NCBI RefSeq assembly: GCF_002221595.1
Contig: NZ_NHMP01000005.1
Span: 120,152 to 184,151 of the forward strand
Source: Turicimonas muris
Lineage (GTDB): Bacteria; Pseudomonadota; Gammaproteobacteria; Burkholderiales; Burkholderiaceae_F
Direction of reading: 5' to 3'
Length of the DNA: 64,000 nt
Positions 1 through 7,870 of the stretch are shown here, piece by piece; position 1 is the stretch's first letter, and each line of letters begins with the position of its first letter. The notes below the pieces were generated by a model. The model was not told the origin of the DNA and did not search any database. It saw only the letters and a list, made by a program, of their open reading frames with translations. The translations under genes and the position numbers were made by a program.

Positions 1-27
1 AAAACAAACTATCTTAGGTCCAACGTC

Positions 28-1461
28 ATGCGATTAGAGAAAGATTCTTTAGGAACGCTTGAGGTTCCTGACAACGCTTATTACGGCATTCAAACCGTCA
101 GATGTGCAGCCAATCACAACGTCACCAATCACACTTTCTGCGAACTTCCACGAATCCAGAGAGCCCTTGCAGAGATAAAAAAAGCTTGTGCACTAACTAA
201 TCAACAAATTGGCGCTTTAGAGAAAGTTAAGGCGGAAGTCATCGTTCAAGCTTGTGATGAAATTATTGCCGGAAAATTCCAAGATCAATTTCCAATCAAT
301 ATTTGGCGCTCACACGGAACAGGGGCCAACATGAATGTCAACGAAATCATTGCTAATAGAGCCAATGAAATATTGACTGGGCACAAAGGCTACGAACAAG
401 TCCATCCCAACACTCATGTGAATATGTGTCAGTCCTCCAACGATGTCTATCCGACCGTACAGTCCATTGTTCTATATAGACAGATTGGCGAGGCCCTAGA
501 ATCCGTCCAGCTGTTGGAAGATGCGTTAGGTGACAAAGCTAAAGAATTCAAAAACATCGTAAGGCTCGGCCGGACCTGTTTGCAAGATGCCGTACCCAAT
601 ACTTTCGGTCAAGTTTTTGGCGGTTGGCAGCACATGATTCATCGCTTGAAGAACAGACTTGCTGACTATCGCGATGAGTACACGAGTGTAGTTTTAGGCG
701 CAACTGTCCTCGGTACAGGTATGGGCCAAATGCCCGGCTATTCCGAACATATTATGGACAACCTCTCTCAGGTATTAGGATGGAAAGTTCAGTGGCCTTC
801 ATGGGAAGAGGAAGTCATTCAAGACAGTGCGGCTTTTGACGGCATGCAAAACTGCGACCATTCACTTGTCCTTGCAGGCCTGTTGAAAGCCCTTTGCTGT
901 GCGGCAGGAAGAATTTCTAAAGATCTCTGCATTCTTTCATCAGGTCCGAAACACGGTTTCGGAGAAATCAATCTTCCCCAAAAAGCAAACGAGGACTCCT
1001 CATCGGTGCCTCAGCTGATGTTCGAAATTATGCAGCAGTCCATTGTTACTGATCAGGCTGCTACTTTAACAGTCAATGAAAATGACAGTGATGAAGCCAT
1101 CACAGACAGTCCCAGCTTCATGGGTCTAATGGAAACCTTGGACAACATTACGGAGGGCTTCAAAATCTTCGCAGAAGATTGTATTTCCGGCATCACTGTA
1201 AATGAAGAAAAAGTAAATACGAATGCAGAAATGTCCACATCTTTGGCCACGATGGTCAGCGCATTGTTCGGCTATCAGGTGGGTACAAGAATTGCCCATC
1301 GTGCTTGGAATGAAGGCATCTCTTGCCGAGAGGCGGCTTTGGAAGAAAATTTGCTGACTCAAGAACAAGCAAACGATCTGTTCGATATTCAAAAACTGAC
1401 GGACAGAGAGGCGTTAGTTCAGATGTTTGCCAAATACGGCTCCTTGAGAAACATTAAGTAA
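28..1461 (+). CDS. Aspartase/fumarase-superfamily protein, subunit A (catalytic loop degenerate)
   Basis: A 477-residue protein of class II fumarase/aspartase length. It keeps the N-terminal LGTLEVPDNAYYG motif (residues 8-20), the substrate-binding segment GTGANMNVNE (97-106; the usual GTS has become GTG), HPNTHVN plus SSND (126-139), LGATVLGTG (223-231) and SSGP (314-317). The acid/base motif GRTHLQDA reads GRTCLQDA, with Cys184 at the His/Gln position. The signature loop GSSxMPxKxNP is replaced by DSSSVPQLMFE (333-343): the two serines survive but the Lys and Asn that hold the substrate carboxylate are gone. The C-terminal domain is present. The next gene, 13 bp downstream, has the reverse pattern, so I infer a subunit of a hetero-oligomeric lyase. 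The alternative is a decaying aspartase paralogue. ATG at 28, with only 27 bases of upstream sequence visible. Confidence 0.85.
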   Translation: MRLEKDSLGTLEVPDNAYYGIQTVRCAANHNVTNHTFCELPRIQRALAEIKKACALTNQQIGALEKVKAEVIVQACDEIIAGKFQDQFPINIWRSHGTGANMNVNEIIANRANEILTGHKGYEQVHPNTHVNMCQSSNDVYPTVQSIVLYRQIGEALESVQLLEDALGDKAKEFKNIVRLGRTCLQDAVPNTFGQVFGGWQHMIHRLKNRLADYRDEYTSVVLGATVLGTGMGQMPGYSEHIMDNLSQVLGWKVQWPSWEEEVIQDSAAFDGMQNCDHSLVLAGLLKALCCAAGRISKDLCILSSGPKHGFGEINLPQKANEDSSSVPQLMFEIMQQSIVTDQAATLTVNENDSDEAITDSPSFMGLMETLDNITEGFKIFAEDCISGITVNEEKVNTNAEMSTSLATMVSALFGYQVGTRIAHRAWNEGISCREAALEENLLTQEQANDLFDIQKLTDREALVQMFAKYGSLRNIK

Positions 1462-1474
1462 GTTGAGGCACAAA

Positions 1475-2548
1475 ATGAAAAACCTTACCAGCTCAATTAC
1501 ATGGTCTACTTACCCTGCATATCCTCGTGCCATACTCTCCATCCTTCAGGTAATTGGAACCGCAAAATCCAAAATCGGACTCGTTTCTGAAGACACCTCT
1601 CGAGCAATTGAAGAAGCTATTCAAGAGGTTATCCAGGCTTCATTTGATTGGAAGATCTTAGGAGTTTCTGATCTTTCTTTGACAAAGAAAATCCTTGAAG
1701 AGGTCATAGCCAAAATTCCGGAAAAGTTACAACCTGAGGCCAGGGAGGCCTTAACCGCCGGATACTCGCCCTATGCGCTTTTCCTGACAGCCAAAGAGTA
1801 TGTCATTCTTCGAGAGCTTCGGCTTTTGCTTGACTCGACAAGTAATCTAAAAAAGATACTTTTGCAAAAAGCCCAAGCCTTTTCCGAAGAACGTACATAC
1901 GCAAGAGATCATTTAAGGGATGCAGATGAAATTAATTTCTCCACCGTTTTTGAAATATTCGAGCAAGGTATTTCCGAGCAAGACGAACTTATTTCCTGCT
2001 CATTGAACCGCTGGAATATTAATTATTTAATCTCTTACAGACCTGGTTTAGAGGAGGCTCCGACAAACATATCGGGATTCCAATCGGCTCTGCGACAAGA
2101 ACTGGAAAAACAGTTTGAACTTAAATTAGACAATCTGCCGGGGTACTTAGATTTTTTGAACTTTGGAGTAAAACTGCTTAACTCGCACGCTCTGCTGCAA
2201 GGTCTCTCAACGCAAGTCTGGAGAATTGCCAACGATCTGAGAATTCGAGCTTCCGGTCCTAGGGGCGGCTTGAGTGAAATAACACTTCCAGCAGTTGCTC
2301 CTGGCTCTTCCATCATGCCGGGAAAGCTGAATCCGATTATTGCAGAAATGATTTACGGGACATGTGATCAAGTGGATGCTGACCATGCCGGAATCAGCAT
2401 GTCTCTCAAATCAGGATGGCTAGAAACAGCTGCTACGTCATCTCTTTCTCTAAAAGCTTACCTTCAAAGCGTTGAACTATTGAGACGTTCCATTGACTGC
2501 TTTACCAACCTGTGCATTAGCGGCGTGGAAATTAACAAAAAGGCTTAA
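1475..2548 (+). CDS. Aspartase/fumarase-superfamily protein, subunit B (catalytic loop intact, N-terminal motifs lost)
   Basis: A 357-residue protein, about 110 residues shorter than the family norm. Residues 260-290 carry SGPRGGLSE and a perfect GSSIMPGKLNP (277-287), including Lys284 and Asn286. ARDHLRDA (143-150) aligns with the GRTHLQDA acid/base motif and places His146 at the catalytic His position, 131 residues before the loop, close to family spacing. The N-terminal LGT..AYYG motif, the GTSxNMN segment and SSND are all absent, and the protein stops where the C-terminal domain would begin. An upstream TTG (1463) is in frame, but ATG 1475 is preceded by GAGG at good spacing. It cannot form a complete active site alone but could complete that of the preceding gene. 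Co-transcription is implied by the 13-bp gap. Confidence 0.82.
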   Translation: MKNLTSSITWSTYPAYPRAILSILQVIGTAKSKIGLVSEDTSRAIEEAIQEVIQASFDWKILGVSDLSLTKKILEEVIAKIPEKLQPEAREALTAGYSPYALFLTAKEYVILRELRLLLDSTSNLKKILLQKAQAFSEERTYARDHLRDADEINFSTVFEIFEQGISEQDELISCSLNRWNINYLISYRPGLEEAPTNISGFQSALRQELEKQFELKLDNLPGYLDFLNFGVKLLNSHALLQGLSTQVWRIANDLRIRASGPRGGLSEITLPAVAPGSSIMPGKLNPIIAEMIYGTCDQVDADHAGISMSLKSGWLETAATSSLSLKAYLQSVELLRRSIDCFTNLCISGVEINKKA

Positions 2549-2573
2549 GTTTTAGAGCTCTCGTGAGGACACA

Positions 2574-3524
2574 ATGAATATCAGTGGTTCTTATATCAAA
2601 GGCGTTCTTCTTGTTCTGCTAAGTGCGCTTTGTTTCAGCATCAGCGGAACTCTACAAGCTCTTGCCCCGGAAGGCTCCAATCCTTTCATCATCACGGAGA
2701 TGAGAATGATCATCGGAGCCTTATTCCTTTATTTTTGGTGCCGAGCATTTAAAAAGCTTCCTCATAGCTACAGAGACTTGCCTTGGAAATCACTTTTCAT
2801 CTGTGCTATTTTCCTTCTGATAGGTCAGCTGTGCTTCTTCACGGGAATGGCCAATATCGGCGTAGCTGCCGGTGCAGTGATCTCCATTGGTTCTGCTCCG
2901 ATATTCGCCGCCATTATTTCCAGAATTTTTTTCAAGATCTCTCCTCCCAAGGCCTGGTATGCGGCCACCTTTTTAGCCATAGCGGGAGTCGCACTAATCA
3001 ATGGAGGCGACCTAAATCAGTCCAGACTATTCTTTATCCTGATACTCCTCACCGACGGGTTGACGTACGCTGCCTACATCAATTTCAGCTCAAAAATCGG
3101 AGATAAGCTTGATAGCGATGCTGCAGTTATGCTGATTCTTGCGATTATTGCCGTAGCACTTTCTCCGGTCCTCTTTATCTTTCCTATTTCCTGGACCTAC
3201 TCCTCTTTAAACGGAATACTCGTTTGTCTCGGACTCGGTATATTTACGGGAGGAATGGCATTTGCATTCTTAACCTCAGGTGCAAGACTTGTAAGCCCTG
3301 CCGTCGCATCTACTCTTTGTCTTGCCGAGCCCCTCGGAGCAGTCTGCTGGGGTATCTTTCTTCTTAAGGAAGACGCTTCCTTCACCACCTTGCTAGGAAT
3401 TACCTCTGTCCTTTTGTCCATCATTGTTCTGGTATTTTTTGCCAAGAAGACGAAGAAACCTTCTAATCCAAAAGCTCAAGAAATCCCGCAAATACAGAGC
3501 TCTTCAACAATTACCGATGTCTAG
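2574..3524 (+). CDS. EamA-type (DMT superfamily) inner-membrane transporter
   Basis: A 316-residue, strongly hydrophobic protein with about ten predicted transmembrane helices arranged as two EamA repeats. It begins MNISGSYIKGVLLVLLSALCF and has a polar C-terminal tail. DMT/EamA proteins usually export amino acids or related metabolites across the inner membrane. A GTGAGGA ribosome-binding site precedes ATG 2574, 25 bp after the second lyase-like gene. It is therefore probably in the same operon and may carry the substrate or product of the lyase pair. The cargo cannot be read from the sequence. Confidence 0.85.
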   Translation: MNISGSYIKGVLLVLLSALCFSISGTLQALAPEGSNPFIITEMRMIIGALFLYFWCRAFKKLPHSYRDLPWKSLFICAIFLLIGQLCFFTGMANIGVAAGAVISIGSAPIFAAIISRIFFKISPPKAWYAATFLAIAGVALINGGDLNQSRLFFILILLTDGLTYAAYINFSSKIGDKLDSDAAVMLILAIIAVALSPVLFIFPISWTYSSLNGILVCLGLGIFTGGMAFAFLTSGARLVSPAVASTLCLAEPLGAVCWGIFLLKEDASFTTLLGITSVLLSIIVLVFFAKKTKKPSNPKAQEIPQIQSSSTITDV

Positions 3525-3565
3525 TACACTTGTTCCTCATCGGGAAGGACGAGGAGACAATTTTT

Positions 3566-4540
3566 ATGAAGCTACAAGACACCGGAGCCTTGAAGCCAAG
3601 TTGGCGCGCTTTTCTTCTTCTTTGTGAGGCTCAAAGTTTCTCCAATGTAGCAAAGACAGTGGGTATTTCTCAATCAGCTCTATCCAAAACGATTAAAGCT
3701 ATTGAATCAGAGCTTGGCTTTCCACTATTTGACAGAACTAAACGTCCGATCGTTCCTACACCGGAAGCTCTGCTCCTAAGAGAAGAATTGGTAGTAATGT
3801 CTGCAGGAATCGATGCAAAAATTAAAAAACTGCGGCTTCAGAAAGATCTACGACCTACCTTGCGTTTCGGCTGTGTTGACAGTGTATGCCGTTTCATCGT
3901 TCCTGCTCTTATCAATCATTTTGGAGATAGTCTTTCCAAGTTTTCTCAGATCACCGCAAATTCAGGAATTCTTATTAAGAAGCTCTTATCAAACGAGCTG
4001 GATGTAATTTTGGTCAGCGGTTCCTTTGATGAAATAAGCGGGCTCTACCGTAGAAAAGTCTTCACAGAGCCCTCCCTCATTGTCCTCCCTCCGAAATTTG
4101 GAGAAATCAAAAAACAATGGAGTTGGCAAGACCTCCAAAAGCTAGAGCTGCCTCTTCTTTCTTCATCAGAATCGAGTGAGGCAAAAAGACTGAATGATAG
4201 GTTCTTAAGCAGTTCCAGACTCCATTTTTTTTCTCCCTATCAAATTGATTCTGATGAAATAATGATTTCATTGATCGAGTCAGGAACCGGTTGGGCGATA
4301 ACGCGGCCTTCAACACTCTTAGCTTCGCGAAAGGACAAACTTAGCGTATCTCTACTTCCGCTTCCTAAAGGAAGTTTTGACCGACACCTTTATTTGATGA
4401 GCAAAGAGAATTTTTTTATCCCAGAAGTTAATGCCATTGAGTCGGTATGCAAAGCGGTTCTTCAATCTGAAATCAAACCGCTTTTAAAGGAATTTCTTAA
4501 ATATACAAAACTCCTTCAACAGGCTAAACAAATTAAGTAG
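3566..4540 (+). CDS. LysR-family transcriptional regulator
   Basis: A 324-residue protein. An N-terminal winged helix-turn-helix spans roughly residues 7-65 (FLLLCEAQSFSNVAKTVGIS, then SALSKTIKAIESELGFPLFDR), followed by a LysR substrate-binding domain. Upstream in-frame codons exist, but ATG 3566 has GAGGAGA eight bases before it and starts just before the HTH. It lies 41 bp after the EamA gene on the same strand, whereas many LysR genes are divergent from their targets. It probably regulates the lyase/exporter operon or the downstream Dcu gene; the effector is unknown. Confidence 0.88.
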   Translation: MKLQDTGALKPSWRAFLLLCEAQSFSNVAKTVGISQSALSKTIKAIESELGFPLFDRTKRPIVPTPEALLLREELVVMSAGIDAKIKKLRLQKDLRPTLRFGCVDSVCRFIVPALINHFGDSLSKFSQITANSGILIKKLLSNELDVILVSGSFDEISGLYRRKVFTEPSLIVLPPKFGEIKKQWSWQDLQKLELPLLSSSESSEAKRLNDRFLSSSRLHFFSPYQIDSDEIMISLIESGTGWAITRPSTLLASRKDKLSVSLLPLPKGSFDRHLYLMSKENFFIPEVNAIESVCKAVLQSEIKPLLKEFLKYTKLLQQAKQIK

Positions 4541-4590
4541 AACTTAATTAAAAAAGAAACCTCTCTTCACTTTCTTGGCTGCTCGCATCC

Positions 4591-4612
4591 CCACTTTTAG
4601 AGTGGTGTTATT
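4591..4612 (+). terminator. Weak terminator-like hairpin after the LysR gene
   Basis: CCACT (4591-4595) and AGTGG (4601-4605) form a 5-bp stem with loop TTTAG, followed by a short T-containing stretch. It is weak, but sits where the lyase/EamA/LysR operon should end. The rest of 4541-4719 shows no gene. Confidence 0.35.
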
Positions 4613-4719
4613 CCATTGAAGAGCGCATCCTCCGCCCGCTGCTCTAACCATAAATCAAATTTATAGGCGCAATGTAATTTGGATTATTAGAAGTGCAAAC
4701 GGACGGAGGTTCTCAGAAA

Positions 4720-4848
4720 ATGGATATGAACCAAATATTTAAGGTCTTGAGAATATTTGGGCACCATCTTTCTAAAACAACTATCAATCCAAGGAGGAAG
4801 AAGGTCTCAGGACTCTGTACCTTCTGCTTTTATGATTACTCTTATTGA
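4720..4848 (+). CDS. Possible 42-residue leader peptide overlapping the Dcu gene start
   Basis: An ATG at 4720, eight bases after GGAGG (4705-4709), opens a 42-codon frame. It is rich in basic residues, has no recognised domain, and ends with TGA at 4848. That is 17 bases inside the Dcu reading frame in another phase. The Dcu ATG (4832) has no close Shine-Dalgarno of its own; the nearest AGGAGG lies over 30 bases upstream, inside this small frame. This is consistent with translational coupling. No homologue is recognised and chance is possible. Confidence 0.35.
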   Translation: MDMNQIFKVLRIFGHHLSKTTINPRRKKVSGLCTFCFYDYSY

Positions 4849-6151
4849 ACTACTTATCGTCTTCGGAGCCATTTTCATGGGCGTCCGTCACGGGAGCTTA
4901 GCTTTAGGTTTTTGGGGCGGTTTGGGCTTAGTTGTATTGGGCGTATGCTTCGGTGTATTTCCTACTGCTCCTCCGATCGACGTTATGCTTATCATTTTGG
5001 CTGTCTGCATGCGCGCAGCCTGTATGGAAGCTGTCGGCGGCTTAGACATTCTTGTTAGAATCGCAGCTCGCATCATTCGTGCAAAACCAAAAATGGTCGG
5101 TGTTATCGCTCCGGTTGTCAGCTTCTTCCTAACATTCTTCGCTGGTACAGGAAACGCTGTCTACGCTATTCTGCCAGTGGTTTATGAAGTGTCTTACAAC
5201 GCCGGTGTACGTCCTGAAAAGGCTATGGCTGGAACTGCTGTTGCAGGTCAAGTAGGTATCACTGCCAGCCCGATTGCCGCTGCTATGGCTGCTATGATTG
5301 GTTTGTTTGCTCAAAACAATCACGGAGATATCGGCTTGGGTTCTATCTTAATGATTACATTCCCAGCTTGCTTAATCGGTGTTGTTCTTGGATCCGCTAT
5401 CTGCCTTCTGTTTGGTAAGGGTTTAGATGACGATCCTGAATATCAAGCTCGTCTGAAAGCCGGTCTTGTTCTTCCTCCTCAGCCAATCTCCAATCACAAG
5501 CTTCCTCCGCAAGCTTTATGGTCTGTTCTTATCTTCTTGGGCGCCATCGTTGTCATCGTTGCAGCCGGCTTCTTCCCTGAACTAAGAGTTCTTCCGGGTC
5601 AAACCAAGGGCGTTGGAATGGCACTTGTGATCGAAGCTGTCATGCTCGCAGCCGGCGCTCTCATGATGCTCTTCTGCAAACCTGATGTTAAAAAAGTGGT
5701 TAAGAGCCCCGTCATGGAAGCTGCCGTTGTTTCACTTGGATGCGTGTTTGGTGTTGCTTGGATGGCTGACTCCTTCATCGCTGCTAATAAAGAAGTCTTC
5801 CTTCAGGTTGCTGGACAATTAGCACAAACCGCCCCCTGGCTGTTCTCATTCATTCTTGCCGGCATGTCTGCCTTATTAGCAAGTCAAGGCGCTACTACTC
5901 GTGCCATCATGCCTTTAGGTTTTGTCCTTGGAATTAATCCGTGGTACTTGATTGCCATGTTCCCTGCCGTTAACTGCCTGTTTATTCTTCCAACTTCCGG
6001 CCCAGCATTGGCTGCAGTTGGTATGGACCGTTCCGGTACTACCTATATTGGCAAATACGTCCTTAACCACTCCTTCCAGTTACCCGGCATTTTGATGGTA
6101 GCCATTGCAGTGTTGTCTGCCTTTGCAATCGTCCAATTGTTCGTAATTTAA
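4832..6151 (+). CDS. Anaerobic C4-dicarboxylate transporter, DcuA/DcuB family
   Basis: A 439-residue polytopic membrane protein that aligns by eye with E. coli DcuB along its length. Matching landmarks are the N-terminal GVRHGSLALGFWGGLGLVVL helix, PPIDVMLIILAV, GGLDILVRIA, FFAGTGNAVYAILPVVYEV and VAGQVGITASPIAAA. The family exchanges fumarate, malate, aspartate and succinate during anaerobic growth. A TTG at 4757 would add 25 residues absent from the family, so ATG 4832 is preferred. Standing next to a lyase of the aspartase superfamily, it fits aspartate or fumarate supply and succinate export. A strong terminator follows. Confidence 0.9.
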   Translation: MITLIELLIVFGAIFMGVRHGSLALGFWGGLGLVVLGVCFGVFPTAPPIDVMLIILAVCMRAACMEAVGGLDILVRIAARIIRAKPKMVGVIAPVVSFFLTFFAGTGNAVYAILPVVYEVSYNAGVRPEKAMAGTAVAGQVGITASPIAAAMAAMIGLFAQNNHGDIGLGSILMITFPACLIGVVLGSAICLLFGKGLDDDPEYQARLKAGLVLPPQPISNHKLPPQALWSVLIFLGAIVVIVAAGFFPELRVLPGQTKGVGMALVIEAVMLAAGALMMLFCKPDVKKVVKSPVMEAAVVSLGCVFGVAWMADSFIAANKEVFLQVAGQLAQTAPWLFSFILAGMSALLASQGATTRAIMPLGFVLGINPWYLIAMFPAVNCLFILPTSGPALAAVGMDRSGTTYIGKYVLNHSFQLPGILMVAIAVLSAFAIVQLFVI

Positions 6152-6177
6152 TAAAACCTTTACGAGCTAGCTAAAAG

Positions 6178-6203
6178 GAACCCGGCCGCGGCCGGGTTTC
6201 TTA
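6178..6203 (+). terminator. Rho-independent terminator of the Dcu gene
   Basis: The perfect GC palindrome CCCGGCCGCGGCCGGG (6181-6196) is followed by TTTCTTAT, 27 bases after the Dcu stop. It also separates the plus-strand locus from the convergent minus-strand cluster. Confidence 0.85.
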
Positions 6204-6245
6204 TGTTCGAAGTCTGACTGATATCTCTATGGATTCATCATCTAA

Positions 6246-6452
6246 TTAATCCACCAAATGAATCTCTCCACCGTCTTCAACTAACTGATAATCGTATTTT
6301 TTCTTGCCGTTAATTTCTTCCAGCCATGCAGCACGAGGTTCCTCAATATCCAAATTGGCATTGATGAACCTTTCAGCCTCAAGCTTGGTCGCGAAATTTT
6401 CACATCCGTCCGAATACTCTACGATTACCTGTGTTACTACGTCTCTTCTCAT
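6246..6452 (-). CDS. Small uncharacterised protein, 68 residues
   Basis: The 68-residue protein is hydrophilic and acidic, with no signal peptide or membrane segment. It reads like a compact alpha/beta fold (TQVIVEYSDGCENFATKLEA near the N-terminus). I do not recognise a family. Its ATG overlaps the stop of the M20 peptidase gene by four bases (ATGA), so the two are translationally coupled. It is the last gene of the cluster before the terminator region shared with Dcu. Real coding is supported by the coupling and composition rather than by homology. Confidence 0.6.
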   Translation of the reverse strand: MRRDVVTQVIVEYSDGCENFATKLEAERFINANLDIEEPRAAWLEEINGKKKYDYQLVEDGGEIHLVD

Positions 6453-7870
6453 TCCTCTGCCTTTGCCATCTTCGCAATGATATATGCCACACTAGCTGTC
6501 AGCTTCTGAGCATAATCTATATGCAGGAACTCATTGGGACCATGAGCATTCGATTTGGGCCCTAACACCCCTGCAACTACGAATTCAGCACTCGGCCACT
6601 CTCTGGAGAAGACGTTGAGCAGTGGGATGGAAGCGCCCATTCCTAAATAACAGAAATCATTTCCCCACAAAGACTTAGACGCTTTTTTGAAAGATTTCTT
6701 CAGCCACTTTTTCGGCTCTTTAGCGACCCAACCGTTGCTCATCACAACGGGCTCATAATCTACCTTGGCATTAAACGGCGGATGTGCCGTAACAACATCT
6801 TTAAATGCCTGAGATGCTAAAGAAGCTTCCACATTGGGAGGCAGTCTCATGCCAATCTTGATTTTCGTCCAAGGTCTTAAAACGTTTCCGCCGTTTTCTA
6901 CTGAAGGTATCCCGTCGGCTCCGGTAACCGTCAATGCCGGTTCCCAATTTCTGCGCAAGATACATTCCATCGGCTCATTACAGAGCGGAGAAGTCTCGCC
7001 GGCCCAAGGGAATTGTTCCCAAGCTTTATCACCCAAAATCTTGGCAATCTTCTTGCTCTGTTTGAGAATATCGCTGGTCAGAACGGTATGGAAAGGAATG
7101 CCAATGACTTTTCCTTTCTTTGAATCCTCGACTCTATCAAGCAAACTGCGGAGAATCATAAAAGAGCTCGGAACAATCCCGCTGGCCTCTCCGGAGTGAA
7201 CTCCCTCTTTCAGCACCTCGACTTTGATAGCGCCGCCAATCATTCCGCGGAGAGAATTTGTAATCCACAAACGGTCATAATCCCCGCAGCTGCTGTCTAA
7301 AGCCACAACCAGGCCAATAGCGCCCAACTGCTCTTCCACATGCTTCAGATAGGTTTCGTAGTGGGCAGAACCCGACTCTTCGCAGGTTTCAAATAGGCCT
7401 ACGCAGCGAGGATGAGAAATATTTAATTCTTGCAGTGCCTTCACTGCGGATAAGGAGCAGAAGAAGGAATAACCATCGTCAGCAGCTCCGCGGCCGTAAA
7501 GTTTTCCGTCTTGGACGACAGGTTTCCAAGGACCTTTGTCCTCATCCCAGCCAAGGTTGGGAGGCTGCTTATCCAAGTGCCCGTAAAGGAATACTGACTC
7601 TTTTGCCGTATTACCCTCGCTGGCTTCAATTTCGACATAAAGACACGGAGGAAAGCCCTCCTCCTGAACTATTTTTGTGGAGAGACCTTTAATATCTTGT
7701 TTTTCAACCCAATTTTTGGCAAACTCTACGGCCTTGAGAAGAACACCGTTTTCTTCCCACTTTTTATCGAAATCAGGGGAGAGTGCCGGAATTTCAACAA
7801 AGTCTTTTATGCCCTGCTCTGTCGTCTGATTCCACTTATCTTTAACTTGTTCGAAGATTTTCTCTATCAT
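6449..7870 (-). CDS. M20-family metallopeptidase (dipeptidase-like)
   Basis: A 473-residue cytosolic protein with the M20 zinc-peptidase motifs in order: YGHLDKQP (first zinc His), GRGAADDGYS (bridging Asp), CEESGS (catalytic and zinc Glu), and the dimerisation domain beginning near HSGEASG. The length and the H-D-D-E-E layout resemble cytosolic non-specific dipeptidases and M20 carboxypeptidases, which cleave dipeptides or N-acyl amino acids. The substrate is not readable. Its ATG overlaps the rlpA stop by one base (TGATG), so it is translated with the cell-shape cluster, and it may recycle peptides. Confidence 0.85.
   Translation of the reverse strand: MIEKIFEQVKDKWNQTTEQGIKDFVEIPALSPDFDKKWEENGVLLKAVEFAKNWVEKQDIKGLSTKIVQEEGFPPCLYVEIEASEGNTAKESVFLYGHLDKQPPNLGWDEDKGPWKPVVQDGKLYGRGAADDGYSFFCSLSAVKALQELNISHPRCVGLFETCEESGSAHYETYLKHVEEQLGAIGLVVALDSSCGDYDRLWITNSLRGMIGGAIKVEVLKEGVHSGEASGIVPSSFMILRSLLDRVEDSKKGKVIGIPFHTVLTSDILKQSKKIAKILGDKAWEQFPWAGETSPLCNEPMECILRRNWEPALTVTGADGIPSVENGGNVLRPWTKIKIGMRLPPNVEASLASQAFKDVVTAHPPFNAKVDYEPVVMSNGWVAKEPKKWLKKSFKKASKSLWGNDFCYLGMGASIPLLNVFSREWPSAEFVVAGVLGPKSNAHGPNEFLHIDYAQKLTASVAYIIAKMAKAEE

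Noticed and set aside
28..1461. Calling the first gene a classical aspartate ammonia-lyase
   Set aside because: The Lys and Asn of the signature loop are missing, so normal activity alone is unlikely despite good overall similarity.
1475..2548. Reading the second lyase-like gene as a mere pseudogene fragment
   Set aside because: The frame is uninterrupted for 357 codons, has its own ribosome-binding site, and keeps the most constrained catalytic loop perfectly, which random decay would not do. Decay cannot be fully excluded without relatives.
4630..4690. Possible FNR site before the Dcu gene
   Set aside because: Only one half-site resembling TTGAT is present; the second half does not fit the FNR consensus.
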